Origin: Candidatus Caccousia avistercoris
GTDB lineage: Bacteria > Bacillota > Clostridia > Oscillospirales > Acutalibacteraceae
Length of the DNA stretch: 10,550 nucleotides
Assembly: GCA_018715025.1 (NCBI GenBank)
Contig: DVMK01000046.1
Coordinates: 1 to 10,550, forward strand
Direction: 5' to 3'
Shown: piece after piece, positions 1 to 6,913 of the stretch
How the letters are laid out: each line of letters begins with the position of its first letter
Position numbering within the stretch: the first letter of the stretch is position 1
Program-made: the position numbers and the translations under genes
The notes under the pieces: model-generated
Databases searched by the model: none
Told to the model about the DNA's origin: nothing
What the model saw: the letters and a program-made list of their open reading frames with translations, nothing else

Positions 1-2035
1 TGGCCAGCATCACGTCGGACTCGTTGATGGCACCCACAGCGCAGTGGATGACCCGCACCCGAACCTCCTCGTTGGACAGCTTCTCCAGGCTGGCCTTCAC
101 CGCCTCAGCAGAGCCCTGGACGTCTGCCTTGACGATGAGGTTCAGTTCCTTCATCTCGCCGGCCTGGATCTGGCTGAACAGCTCCTCCAGCGACACCTTG
201 GTCTTGGCCGCGCCGGTGGTGGCGTTCTTCCGCTCCGCCTTGCGCTGCTCCACCAGCTCCCGGGCCATGCGCTCATCGGCCACGGCATAAAAGTCGTCGC
301 CGGCGCCGGGCACTTCGCCCATGCCCATGATCTCCACGGGAACAGAGGGTCCGGCCTCAAGGACCTTGCGGCCCTTGTAGTCAGTCATGGCACGTACCCG
401 GCCCACCGCCGTGCCGGCAATGATGATGTCGCCCTGCTTCAGGGTGCCGTTCTGCACCAGCAGGGTGGCCACCGGACCCCGGGCCTTATCCAGCCGGGCC
501 TCGATGACCGCGCCGTGGGCCGCCCGGTTGGGATTGGCCTTCAGCTCCCTCATCTCAGCGGTGAGGGTGACCATTTCCAGCAGGTTCTCAATGCCCATGC
601 CCGTCTTGGCGGAGATGGGGCAGATAATGGTCTCGCCGCCCCACTCCTCGGGCACCAGTTCGTACTCGGTGAGTTGCTGCTTGATACGCTCGGGGTTGGC
701 CTCCGGCTTATCCATCTTGTTGATGGCCACGATGATGGGGATGTTGGCCGCCTTGGCGTGGTTGATGGACTCCACCGTCTGGGGCATGATGCCGTCGTCG
801 GCGGCCACCACCAGAATGGCGATGTCCGTCACCTGGGCGCCTCTGGCCCGCATGGTGGTGAAGGCGGCGTGGCCGGGGGTGTCGAGGAAGGTGATGTTGC
901 GGCCGTTCACCTGCACCTGGTAGGCGCCGATGTGCTGGGTGATGCCGCCGGCCTCGGTGGCCGTCACATTGGCGTGGCGGATCCTGTCCAGCAGGGAGGT
1001 TTTGCCGTGGTCCACGTGGCCCATTACCACCACAACGGGGGCACGGGGCACCAGGTTGGCGTCGTCGTCCTCGCTGTCGTCGATGATCTGCTCTTCAATG
1101 GTGACCACCACCTCTTTTTCCACCTTGGCGTGGAATTCCATGGCGGCCAGGGAGGCGGTGTCGAAATCGATCACGTCGTTGATGGAGGCGAACACGCCCA
1201 GGCTCATCAGCTTTTTGATCACCTCGGCGGCGGTGGCCTTCAGCCGCAGGGCCAGCTCGCCCACGGTAATCTCGTCGGGGATCTGCACGGTGATGGGCTT
1301 CTGCTTCCGCTCCAGGGCGATGCGGCGCATGCGCTCGGCCTCCGTCTCTTTCCGGGAGTTCCGGGGCTTGCCCCGGTACTGGCTGCTGCGCTGAGTCAGC
1401 TTCTGCTTCTGAACGGTGTTGTCCACCTTCATTTTTTCAGAGGCCAGCCGGTCGTACTTCTCGTTGTATTTTTCCAGCTCCACATGGGAAGCGCGGGTGT
1501 CCACAATGCGGCCTTCCGGGCGGCGCACCACATTGTCCCCCTGCTTGGGGGCGCTGGGCGCGGCCTGCTGGGCCGGCTGCGGCCGGGCTGCCTGCCTGGG
1601 GGCGGGCTGCTGCGCCCGGGCCGGGGCGTTTTTCTGCCCCTGGCGGCCGTTGGCGTTCCCGCCGGCGGGCCTGCCGTTTTTGTCGCGGCCGTCGCGCCGG
1701 TCGCGGGCGGGGCGGCCGTTCTGGCCCTGCTGCCGGGGGGCGGCGGGCTTTTCCGCCGCCTGGGGCGCAGGGGCCGCCGCGGGGGCGGGCTGGGCCAGGG
1801 GCTCCTTCTCCTGCTCAATGGTGACGGCGGGCTCGCGGCTCACCGCAAAATAGTCGTCCAGGCTGGCCGCGGCATTTTTCTGGGTGAAGCTTTCAAACAC
1901 CACATCCAGCTCATCCTCCGTCAGGGCGGTCATGTGCTTTTTCGTCTCGCCGCAGTATTTCTGCAGGGCGTCCAGCACTTCCTTGTTGGGGACGTTCAAA
2001 TCCTTGGCAACCTCATGGACTCTGTATTTAATCAT
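1..2035 (-). CDS. infB: Translation initiation factor IF-2 (C-terminus cut by window edge)
   Basis: IF-2 is the GTPase that places initiator fMet-tRNA on the 30S subunit and promotes 50S joining. About 678 residues are visible, starting MIKYRVHEVAKDLN. In order: an IF2 N-terminal domain (about 1-52); a low-complexity Ala/Pro/Gln/Arg/Gly linker (about 75-165); a basic stretch; a second IF2_N module (about 247-300); an acidic hinge; and the GTPase domain. G motifs are GHVDHGKT (339-346), DTPGH (385-389), NKMD (439-442) and SAKTG (475-479). Domain II and the start of the next domain follow, and the reading frame is open to base 1, so the fMet-tRNA-binding C2 domain is missing here. The ATG at 2035 overlaps the end of the L7Ae gene by 8 bp. 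An AGGAGG at 2048-2053 lies about 12 nt upstream, inside that gene, which suggests translational coupling. It is the last visible gene of the nusA operon. Confidence 0.97.
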   Translation of the reverse strand, partial: MIKYRVHEVAKDLNVPNKEVLDALQKYCGETKKHMTALTEDELDVVFESFTQKNAAASLDDYFAVSREPAVTIEQEKEPLAQPAPAAAPAPQAAEKPAAPRQQGQNGRPARDRRDGRDKNGRPAGGNANGRQGQKNAPARAQQPAPRQAARPQPAQQAAPSAPKQGDNVVRRPEGRIVDTRASHVELEKYNEKYDRLASEKMKVDNTVQKQKLTQRSSQYRGKPRNSRKETEAERMRRIALERKQKPITVQIPDEITVGELALRLKATAAEVIKKLMSLGVFASINDVIDFDTASLAAMEFHAKVEKEVVVTIEEQIIDDSEDDDANLVPRAPVVVVMGHVDHGKTSLLDRIRHANVTATEAGGITQHIGAYQVQVNGRNITFLDTPGHAAFTTMRARGAQVTDIAILVVAADDGIMPQTVESINHAKAANIPIIVAINKMDKPEANPERIKQQLTEYELVPEEWGGETIICPISAKTGMGIENLLEMVTLTAEMRELKANPNRAAHGAVIEARLDKARGPVATLLVQNGTLKQGDIIIAGTAVGRVRAMTDYKGRKVLEAGPSVPVEIMGMGEVPGAGDDFYAVADERMARELVEQRKAERKNATTGAAKTKVSLEELFSQIQAGEMKELNLIVKADVQGSAEAVKASLEKLSNEEVRVRVIHCAVGAINESDVMLA

Positions 2036-2384
2036 CAATAGAATCAACCTCCTCAGTCGTTCCTTCTGGCATGGCCTGCGCTGCCAGCATAGCCCTCAGC
2101 TTGTTGGCGAAGCCGGCGTCGTTTACCGCGAGGATCCCGGTCCGTTTCCCCAGGGCAAACCCAATTTCATCCATTGTCACACCGGCGCAGGCCGCCGGCG
2201 TGCCGTACTCTTCCGCCGTCCCGCGGGCGTTCCGCAGGGAGCGTGGGGAAAGGTCGGCCGCCGTCAGAAGCAGGCGGCACTTCCCCTTGCGCACGGCCTC
2301 CGCCGCGGCGTCGGCGCCCAGGGAAAGCTTCTGGGCCCTTCGGGCAAGCCCAAGGAGGGACAGAAGCCTCTCTTTCTCATCCAT
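2028..2384 (-). CDS. ylxQ: L7Ae/YlxQ-family putative kink-turn RNA-binding protein
   Basis: A 118-residue protein of the ribosomal L7Ae/L30e/S12e/Gadd45 family. It begins MDEKERLLSLLGLARRAQKL and has the family pattern of a small basic alpha/beta domain: the helix with RRAQKLSLG (15-23), then VRKGKCRLLLTAADLS (31-46), and TGILAVNDAGFANKL near 82-96. The position between ylxR and infB is the classic place for B. subtilis YlxQ, and bacterial YlxQ and YbxF are known to bind kink-turn RNA. Its cellular role is poorly defined. Its ATG overlaps the ylxR stop by 8 bp, with GGAGGAGG about 12 nt upstream. The acidic, Ser/Asp-rich C-terminal tail (about 105-118) is not part of the core fold. Confidence 0.88.
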   Translation of the reverse strand: MDEKERLLSLLGLARRAQKLSLGADAAAEAVRKGKCRLLLTAADLSPRSLRNARGTAEEYGTPAACAGVTMDEIGFALGKRTGILAVNDAGFANKLRAMLAAQAMPEGTTEEVDSIDD

Positions 2385-2646
2385 CCCGGCTCAATTCCTC
2401 CTCCATCCGCTCGTATAATTCGGCTGAAATCTGACAGGAAAAGGCGCGCTCAAGCCTGCGCGCCTTCCGCGCCGCCTTCAGGCAGTCCGCGCTCCTGCAC
2501 ACATAAGCGCCCCGGCCCGGCTTTTTTCCCGTCAGGTCCAGGGAAATTTCCCCTTCCGGGGATTTTACCACGCGCACCAGCTCTTTCTTCGGCTTCATCT
2601 GGCCGCAGCCGGTACACATTCGCATAGGGATTTTTTTCTGGTGCAT
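2377..2646 (-). CDS. ylxR: YlxR/RnpM family protein (RNase P modulator family)
   Basis: An 89-residue basic protein of the YlxR family (DUF448), starting MHQKKIPMRMCTGCG. Visible features are the conserved PMRMCTGC motif, the GRGAYVC motif (44-50) and four cysteines (11, 14, 50, 55) in a CxxC...CxxxxC pattern. The B. subtilis homologue has been reported to bind and modulate RNase P, hence the name RnpM. I chose the ATG at 2646 because an AGAGGTGG ribosome binding site lies about 8 nt upstream and homologues begin just before the CxGC motif. A TTG at 2673 would add nine residues but would use up that binding site. It follows nusA by 42 bp and overlaps the L7Ae gene by 8 bp, so it sits inside the operon. 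Confidence 0.92.
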   Translation of the reverse strand: MHQKKIPMRMCTGCGQMKPKKELVRVVKSPEGEISLDLTGKKPGRGAYVCRSADCLKAARKARRLERAFSCQISAELYERMEEELSRDG

Positions 2647-2688
2647 AGGGAGGACCACCTCTTCCTTTTCCAAACTGAATCTGCGGGC

Positions 2689-3813
2689 TTACTCCCCGGC
2701 TTCTTCCTCCGCCTGGGGCACAGGGGCTTCCTCCTGCTCCGGATTCCCGGCGGGGGCCGGCTCAGGCTCTTCGCCGTAGAAGCCGCTTTCCGGCTTTATG
2801 TCAATTTTCCAGCCGGTGAGCTTGGCGGCCAGCCGGGCGTTCTGCCCCTTGTTGCCAATGGCCAGGCTCAGCTGGCTGTCGGGCACCGTAACCCGGCAGG
2901 AGCGGGAGCCGTCCTCCGCCACCTTCACCGAAACCACGTCCGCCGGGGAAAGGGCGGAGGCGATGAATTTCACCGGGTCGTCGCTGTACTCTACAATGTC
3001 GATTTTTTCGCCCCCCAGCTCCTCCACAATGGCGGAAACGCGGGAACCCCTGGCGCCGATGCATGCGCCGATGGCGTCCACGTCGGGGTTGTGGCTGACC
3101 ACAGCCAGCTTGGTGCGGGAACCGGCCTCGCGGGAAACCGCCTTGATTTCCACCGTGCCGTCGTAAATTTCAGGAACCTCCGTCTCGAACAGGCGCTTCA
3201 CCAGGTCGGGGTGGGTGCGGGAAATCATGGCCCGGGGGCCCCGCTCTGTCTCGCGCACGTCCACCACATACACCTTGATGTGCTGGCCCTCGCGCAAATC
3301 CTCGTTCCCCACCTGCTCTGACTTGGGCAGCACCGCTTCGGCCTTGCCGATGCGCAGGGTGGCCGCGCCGGTGCGGGGGTCGATGCGCTCTACCAGGGCG
3401 CTCACCAGCTCTTGGTTCTTGCTCTGGAACTCCTGCATCATCTGGCCCCGCTCCCCGTCGCGGATTCCCTGGCGGATGATGTTGCGGGCCGTCTGGGCGG
3501 CGATGCGGCCGAACTCCTTGGTGTTCATGGTGACGTACACGTCGTCGCCCACCTCCACCGTGGGGTCGATCTTCTTGGCCTTCTCAATCAGGACCTCCTT
3601 GCCCGGCTCGTACACGTCGTCCACCGCCACCATTTTCAGGCGCACCTCGAACATGCCTGTTTCCGGGTTCATGTCGATGACCGCGTCCTCGTTGCCGTAG
3701 CTGTTCTTGCAGGCGGTGAGGATGGCTTTCTTGATTTTATCGATCATAAAATCAACCGGGATTCCCCTCTCCTTTTCCAGCAGGGCAAGGGCCTCGTAAA
3801 TCTCACTTTGCAT
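2689..3813 (-). CDS. nusA: Transcription termination/antitermination protein NusA
   Basis: A 374-residue NusA, the usual size for Firmicutes. It binds RNA polymerase and nascent RNA, and controls pausing, intrinsic termination and antitermination. Domain order: the RNA polymerase-binding N-terminal domain (about 1-125, including NTKEFGRIAAQTARNIIRQ), an S1 domain (about 135-199), KH1 (about 203-277, with GARGSRVSAI) and KH2 (about 280-345, with GNKGQNARLAAKLTGWKI). A Pro/Glu-rich acidic tail (348-374) ends the protein. There are no gammaproteobacterial-type C-terminal acidic repeats, as expected. The ATG at 3813 follows the rimP stop by 18 bp and has GGAGGG about 11 nt upstream. In E. coli NusA represses its own operon, so the structured leader upstream of rimP is a plausible place for feedback here; that part is inference. 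Confidence 0.97.
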   Translation of the reverse strand: MQSEIYEALALLEKERGIPVDFMIDKIKKAILTACKNSYGNEDAVIDMNPETGMFEVRLKMVAVDDVYEPGKEVLIEKAKKIDPTVEVGDDVYVTMNTKEFGRIAAQTARNIIRQGIRDGERGQMMQEFQSKNQELVSALVERIDPRTGAATLRIGKAEAVLPKSEQVGNEDLREGQHIKVYVVDVRETERGPRAMISRTHPDLVKRLFETEVPEIYDGTVEIKAVSREAGSRTKLAVVSHNPDVDAIGACIGARGSRVSAIVEELGGEKIDIVEYSDDPVKFIASALSPADVVSVKVAEDGSRSCRVTVPDSQLSLAIGNKGQNARLAAKLTGWKIDIKPESGFYGEEPEPAPAGNPEQEEAPVPQAEEEAGE

Positions 3814-3831
3814 AACTCTACATTCCCTCCA

Positions 3832-4314
3832 TCAAAAATCATCGTCCAGCAGGCGCACCCTGGACGCGGCGGCTTTTTCTATGGAAACCGGGCCGCCCTC
3901 CTCCGGTTCCAGCACAATCACGCCGTCCTCATAGCTTTTCAGCAGGCCGGAAATCTCCCTCCGGCCGTCCTCCAGGGGGCGGATCAGCCGCACCCGCACC
4001 GGCGAACCCAAAAACGCGGCGAAGTGCTCCGGCCGGGTAAGCTCGCGGCCCAGGCCGGGGGAACACACCTCCAGGCAGTATTCCTGGTCAATGGGATCCA
4101 GCTCGTCCAGGGGATCGTTTACCGCCCGGCTCATGGCCACGCAGTCGTCTATGCCCACGCCGCCCGGCTTGTCAATGTAAAGGCGCAGGAACCACTCTGC
4201 GCCCTCTTTCACAAACCGCACGTCCCACAAGCTGTAGCCCAGGCTCTGGGCAATGGGCTCTGCCAGCTGGCGCACAACCGCCGCTGTGTTCCCGCCCTTT
4301 TTCTTGCTTGCCAA
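3832..4314 (-). CDS. rimP: Ribosome maturation factor RimP
   Basis: A protein of about 160 residues that assists late 30S subunit maturation in the cytoplasm. Visible family features are the N-terminal alpha/beta domain with LAEPIAQSLGYSLWDVRFVKEG and LRLYIDKPGGVGIDDC, the motif EVCSPGLGRELTRPEHF before the C-terminal SH3-like domain, and an ending of VRLLDDDF. First gene of the nusA operon. The start is uncertain. No ATG lies in the right place. A GTG at 4335 has no ribosome binding site. A TTG at 4314 follows AGAGGTGA at a good distance and gives MASKKKGGNT, so I prefer it; the extra seven residues of the longer form are encoded by the binding site itself. A rare start codon would keep RimP output low relative to NusA. 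Confidence 0.93.
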   Translation of the reverse strand: MASKKKGGNTAAVVRQLAEPIAQSLGYSLWDVRFVKEGAEWFLRLYIDKPGGVGIDDCVAMSRAVNDPLDELDPIDQEYCLEVCSPGLGRELTRPEHFAAFLGSPVRVRLIRPLEDGRREISGLLKSYEDGVIVLEPEEGGPVSIEKAAASRVRLLDDDF

Positions 4315-4343
4315 AACCGTCACCTCTTCTTCCACAGGGTAGG

Positions 4344-4374
4344 GGCAGGGGCGCCCGCGCCGGGCTTCCCTGCC
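4344..4374 (-). promoter_or_regulatory. GC-rich hairpin in the rimP leader
   Basis: On the minus strand an outer 7-bp stem (GGCAGGG with CCCTGCC) encloses an inner 5-bp stem (GCCCG with CGGGC) across a 2x2 internal loop, with the triloop GCG. It ends about 18 nt before the rimP ribosome binding site and would form in the operon mRNA. No U-tract follows, so it does not look like an intrinsic terminator. A role in translation control or as a pause site is inference. Confidence 0.55.
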
Positions 4375-4393
4375 ATTAGGGGTAATACAAACA

Positions 4394-4417
4394 AAAGAGC
4401 GGGTCGCCCCACTCTTT
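4394..4417 (-). promoter_or_regulatory. Stem-loop near the 5' end of the rimP-nusA-infB mRNA
   Basis: A minus-strand stem of 10 pairs (AAAGAGTGGG with CCCGCTCTTT, one G-U) is closed by the GNRA-type tetraloop GCGA. It begins about 20 nt after the predicted transcription start. The downstream arm runs into TTTTGTTTG, which gives it a terminator-like look. It could be an attenuator sensing NusA, or a stabilising 5' hairpin; the sequence alone does not decide. Confidence 0.6.
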
Positions 4418-4442
4418 CATCCTACACAATATCACTCTTGTA

Positions 4443-4471
4443 ATTCTATCATATCCTTTTGAAAAAAGCAA
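4443..4471 (-). promoter_or_regulatory. Sigma-A promoter of the rimP-nusA-ylxR-ylxQ-infB operon
   Basis: Minus-strand -35 TTGCTT (4466-4471), a 17-bp spacer and -10 TAGAAT (4443-4448), preceded by TG as an extended -10. The predicted start is near 4436, giving a leader of about 120 nt. It sits in an AT-rich patch between the cyclase gene and rimP. Confidence 0.75.
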
Positions 4472-4483
4472 GGCGTTTCCGGG

Positions 4484-4528
4484 AAAAAATGCAGGAAAAA
4501 TCCCACTTTTGCCCCATTTCCGCCCTGC
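4484..4528 (-). terminator. Candidate weak terminator after the cyclase gene
   Basis: On the minus strand GCAGG (4524-4528) pairs with CCTGC (4491-4495) and an inner GAAAT pairs with ATTTT, followed by ATTTTTT. The stem is interrupted and AU-rich with a large loop, so termination may be leaky. It lies just upstream of the rimP promoter. Confidence 0.35.
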
Positions 4529-4551
4529 ACGTCCTCTTCGCGGCGGCTTTC

Positions 4552-5160
4552 TCACCAAAGGCCCGCCGCCTCCTGCTCTTCCTCCCGGGAGAAGAGGACG
4601 GCGCGGGTGAGGGCGGCCTCCAGGCCGCGCACATAGAGGGGGAAGGCGGCCAGGGTGTACTCGCCCGGCTCCGCCCCAGAAAGATCCAGCCCTTCCAGAA
4701 TGACGAGCCCCCCGTGCAGAAGCTCCTGGTGGGGGGCCGACTCGTCCCCGTAGGGGGCGATGCTCTGGGCGTCGGTGCCTACCAGGGTAAAGCCGGCCGC
4801 CGCCATGGCAAAGGCCGCGCTCTGCGAGAGGAAGGCCTGGCCGTTCCCCTTCAGAAGCAGCATTTTCCGGCACCGGGGGGCGATGCGGTCAATGTCCTCC
4901 CCGGTGACAATGCCCTGGGCCTCCACCACCGTGCAGGGGCCGAAGAACCGTTCCAGGGGGATTTGGTCGATGGTGCGGCCGTCCTCCAGAAAATGGAGAG
5001 GGGCGTCCAGGTGGGTGGCGCTGTGGCTGCCGGTGTAGAAGGCAGAAAGGTTGCAGTTGTCCCCCTGCTCCAGGCGGCGCAGGCGCTCTGCCCTGGGGGC
5101 GGGATCCCCCGGGTACACCGGGGTGGAGAACAGCTCGCGGGAAATGTCGATGATTTTCAT
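4552..5160 (-). CDS. Cyclase-family metal-dependent hydrolase (kynurenine formamidase-like)
   Basis: A 202-residue protein of the putative cyclase/KynB family, close to the usual length of about 205. Members are Zn- or Mn-dependent amidohydrolases, the best known being N-formylkynurenine formamidase of tryptophan breakdown. It starts MKIIDISRELFSTPVYPGDP, where D19 matches a metal-site Asp. The metal-binding signature is HSATHLDAPLHF (46-57), with H46, H50, D52 and H56. GTDAQSIAP (128-136) and the conserved Glu in LVILEGLDL (E156) also fit. The ending FPLYVRGLEAALTRAVLF resembles the family's closing strand. AAGGAGG lies 8 nt before the ATG. It follows mtnN by 33 bp and probably shares its transcript. 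No other kynurenine pathway gene is in view, so the true substrate is open and I assign no symbol. Confidence 0.88.
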   Translation of the reverse strand: MKIIDISRELFSTPVYPGDPAPRAERLRRLEQGDNCNLSAFYTGSHSATHLDAPLHFLEDGRTIDQIPLERFFGPCTVVEAQGIVTGEDIDRIAPRCRKMLLLKGNGQAFLSQSAAFAMAAAGFTLVGTDAQSIAPYGDESAPHQELLHGGLVILEGLDLSGAEPGEYTLAAFPLYVRGLEAALTRAVLFSREEEQEAAGLW

Positions 5161-5193
5161 ACAGAACGCCTCCTTCCAAACATTCCGCCCGGC

Positions 5194-5883
5194 TTACAGG
5201 CGGGGCAGGGCTTTCATGAGGAATGTCATGCTCTTCTGGGCCGATTCCCGGGCAAACTGGGGGAAATCAATGACGGCGTGGGCGTCCGCATTGTCAGAGA
5301 TAGCCCGCACCACCGCGAAGGGAACCCCGGCCAGGGCGCAGGCGTGGCCGATGCTTCCCCCCTCCATCTCGCAGGCCAGGGCGCCTGTCTCGCGGGAAAT
5401 CAGGCGCAGCCGTTCGGGGGAACCGATGAACTGGTCGCCGGTGGCGACGACCCCCCGGTGAACGCCGCCGGGGTACACCTCGCGGGCGCATTCCACCAGC
5501 AGGCCGGAAACGCGCTCGTCCGCCTCCAGGCTGGTTTTGTTCAGCAGGGGCAGCAGGAATTTTTCCTCCCCCAGGTCAGAGGTGTCGAAGTCATGCTGAA
5601 GCACCGCGGTGGCCACCACCAGATCCCCAATTTTGACCTGGGGGCCGATTCCCCCGGCCACCCCCAGGTTGATGATGAGACGGGGGGCGTATTTCAGGAT
5701 CATGGTCTGGGCGCACACGGCAGAGCACACCTTCCCGGCCCCGCAGCAGGCCACCACCACCGGAACCCCGGCCAGAACGCCCTGGTGAAACTGCACCATG
5801 CTGACGGTCTCGCGGGAGGTTTCCTCCATGGCCTCGATCAATTTGTCCACTTCCACAGGCATAGCGCCGATTATTCCAATCAT
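5194..5883 (-). CDS. mtnN: 5'-Methylthioadenosine/S-adenosylhomocysteine nucleosidase
   Basis: A 229-residue MTAN (Pfs) of normal length. It cleaves adenine from methylthioadenosine and S-adenosylhomocysteine, clearing by-products of SAM-dependent reactions in the cytoplasm and feeding sulfur and purine salvage. It starts MIGIIGAMPVEVDKL, where E11 matches E. coli catalytic-site Glu12. NLGVAGGIG (72-80) forms the purine-site strand, CEMEGGSIGHAC (171-182) carries the ribose-binding Met-Glu (E174), and SDNAD (196-200) carries the catalytic Asp197. I chose the ATG at 5883 because the family begins here and AAAGGGG lies 10 nt upstream. The frame stays open further upstream, but that extension would cross the promoter. 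First gene of a two-gene unit with the cyclase-family gene. Confidence 0.95.
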   Translation of the reverse strand: MIGIIGAMPVEVDKLIEAMEETSRETVSMVQFHQGVLAGVPVVVACCGAGKVCSAVCAQTMILKYAPRLIINLGVAGGIGPQVKIGDLVVATAVLQHDFDTSDLGEEKFLLPLLNKTSLEADERVSGLLVECAREVYPGGVHRGVVATGDQFIGSPERLRLISRETGALACEMEGGSIGHACALAGVPFAVVRAISDNADAHAVIDFPQFARESAQKSMTFLMKALPRL

Positions 5884-5920
5884 AAAACGGATTCCCCTTT
5901 CCTCCTCTTTCTTCCCCCTC

Positions 5921-5949
5921 ATCATACCCTGTGCCGGGCAGATTTGCAA
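5921..5949 (-). promoter_or_regulatory. Promoter of mtnN and the cyclase-family gene
   Basis: Minus-strand -35 TTGCAA (5944-5949), a 17-bp spacer and -10 TATGAT (5921-5926). The predicted start is near 5914, leaving a leader of about 30 nt with two purine-rich stretches (AGGAGG and AAAGGGG) ahead of the mtnN ATG. Confidence 0.75.
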
Positions 5950-5960
5950 CTCTTTTTTGT

Positions 5961-5990
5961 TTGACAAGACGCGTCCCTCCGCTTTACAAT
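5961..5990 (+). promoter_or_regulatory. Promoter of the patatin-like phospholipase gene
   Basis: Plus-strand consensus -35 TTGACA (5961-5966), an 18-bp spacer and -10 TACAAT (5985-5990). The predicted start is near 5997, giving a leader of about 77 nt. It is divergent from and almost touching the mtnN promoter; the -35 boxes are separated by 11 bp that include a T6 tract. Confidence 0.78.
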
Positions 5991-6005
5991 AGAGGCAGAC
6001 GGAAG

Positions 6006-6033
6006 GGCGGCCGGGAATTCCTGGGCGGCCGCC
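6006..6033 (+). promoter_or_regulatory. Strong 5' leader hairpin of the patatin-like gene
   Basis: GGCGGCCG (6006-6013) pairs perfectly with CGGCCGCC (6026-6033) around a 12-nt loop that contains the small palindrome GGAATTCC. A lower GAC/GTC stem (5998-6000 with 6034-6036) may extend it past a bulge. It forms within about 10 nt of the predicted start and is followed by CCTTTTCCATTTT, so it could stabilise the mRNA or act as a weak attenuator. Confidence 0.5.
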
Positions 6034-6073
6034 GTCCTTTTCCATTTTACCCTGCCAAAAGGAAGTGGTTTTC

Positions 6074-6913
6074 ATGAAATTCGGCCTTGTGCTGGAGGGC
6101 GGCGGCCTGCGGGGCGTGTACACCGTGGGGGTTCTGGACGCTTTTCTGGAGCGCGGGCGCATGGCGGACTATGTGGTGGGCGTGTCCCCCGGGGCGGCCA
6201 ACGGCGTTTCCTACGTGTCGCGGCAGAAGGGGCGCGGCCTGCGCACCAACCTCGACTACCTGAAGGATCCCCGCTACATGGGCCTGCGCAGCCTGCTGCT
6301 CCACCGTTCCCTGTTCGGCCTGGATTTTATTTTTGGAGAAATCCCCGCCAAGCTGGATCCCTTCGACTACGAGGCTTTTCAGCAGAACCCCTGCCAGTTC
6401 AAGGCCGGGGCCATCGACGTGGAAACCGGGGAAACCGTCTATTTTGACAAGAGCCACATGCGGGACAATGTGAAGGTGCTGCAGGCCTCCTCCTCCCTGC
6501 CGGTCCTCTCCCCCATTGTGGAATACGGCGGGTACAGGCTGCTGGACGGCGGCGTCTCCGACCCTATTCCGGTGCGGCAGGCCCTGGCGGACGGCTGCAC
6601 CCGGGTGGCCGTGGTGCTCACCCGCGCCTGGGGCTACCGGAAAAAGCCCCAAAGCTTCCGCCCTGTGTACCGCCGCGTGTACCGGCAGTACCCCAGCCTG
6701 GTGCGCGCCCTGGAAACCCGCCACCTGGCGTACAACGAAACCCTGGATTTTCTGGCCCGGCTGCAGCGGGAGGGAAAGGCCGCCGTCATCGCCCCCGCCT
6801 CCCCGCCCCAGGTGGGCCGCGTGGAGCGGAACCGGGAAAAGCTGCTGGCCCTGTACCGGGAGGGCCGCCGGGACGGGGAGGCCTTCCTCCGCAGCGGCTT
6901 CTGGCCGGAATAG
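6074..6913 (+). CDS. Patatin-like phospholipase (YjjU-like, RssA/patatin superfamily)
   Basis: A 279-residue patatin-like serine hydrolase, a family of acyl hydrolases or phospholipases with a Ser-Asp catalytic dyad. It begins MKFGLVLEGGGLRGVYTVGV. The oxyanion-hole motif is GGGLRG (9-14), the nucleophile elbow is GVSPG (36-40, Ser38) and the catalytic Asp is in DGGVSDP (158-164, Asp158). ASSSLPVLSP (138-147) is also typical of the fold. A basic, Arg/Tyr-rich C-terminal region (about 185-279) follows, as in the YjjU-like subgroup. No signal peptide or membrane segment is visible, so it is probably cytoplasmic. The ATG at 6074 has AAGGAAGTG just upstream; a GTG at 6065 lies within that site. 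It is monocistronic, with its own promoter and hairpin leader. The elbow has Pro where Ala is usual. The lipid substrate is unknown. Confidence 0.9.
   Translation: MKFGLVLEGGGLRGVYTVGVLDAFLERGRMADYVVGVSPGAANGVSYVSRQKGRGLRTNLDYLKDPRYMGLRSLLLHRSLFGLDFIFGEIPAKLDPFDYEAFQQNPCQFKAGAIDVETGETVYFDKSHMRDNVKVLQASSSLPVLSPIVEYGGYRLLDGGVSDPIPVRQALADGCTRVAVVLTRAWGYRKKPQSFRPVYRRVYRQYPSLVRALETRHLAYNETLDFLARLQREGKAAVIAPASPPQVGRVERNREKLLALYREGRRDGEAFLRSGFWPE

Noticed and set aside
44..2041. A long open frame (665 codons) on the plus strand opposite infB
   Set aside because: It is exactly antisense to infB, is rich in Gly, Leu, His and Val, as expected from the mirror of a GC-rich gene, and has no recognisable domain. 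The minus-strand frame carries all IF-2 motifs.
3412..5964. Long plus-strand open frames opposite nusA, rimP, the cyclase gene and mtnN
   Set aside because: These are antisense shadows of well-supported genes in GC-rich DNA, with biased composition and no ribosome binding site or family motif.
6006..6033. EagI, EcoRI and NotI sites close together, resembling a cloning adaptor
   Set aside because: They arise from a symmetrical hairpin located between a good promoter and a good ribosome binding site, and the flanks are coherent natural sequence, so vector contamination is not needed to explain it.
5884..6162. N-terminal extension of mtnN by up to 93 residues
   Set aside because: It would run through the mtnN promoter and into the divergent gene, it has no family similarity, and MTAN proteins begin at the chosen ATG.
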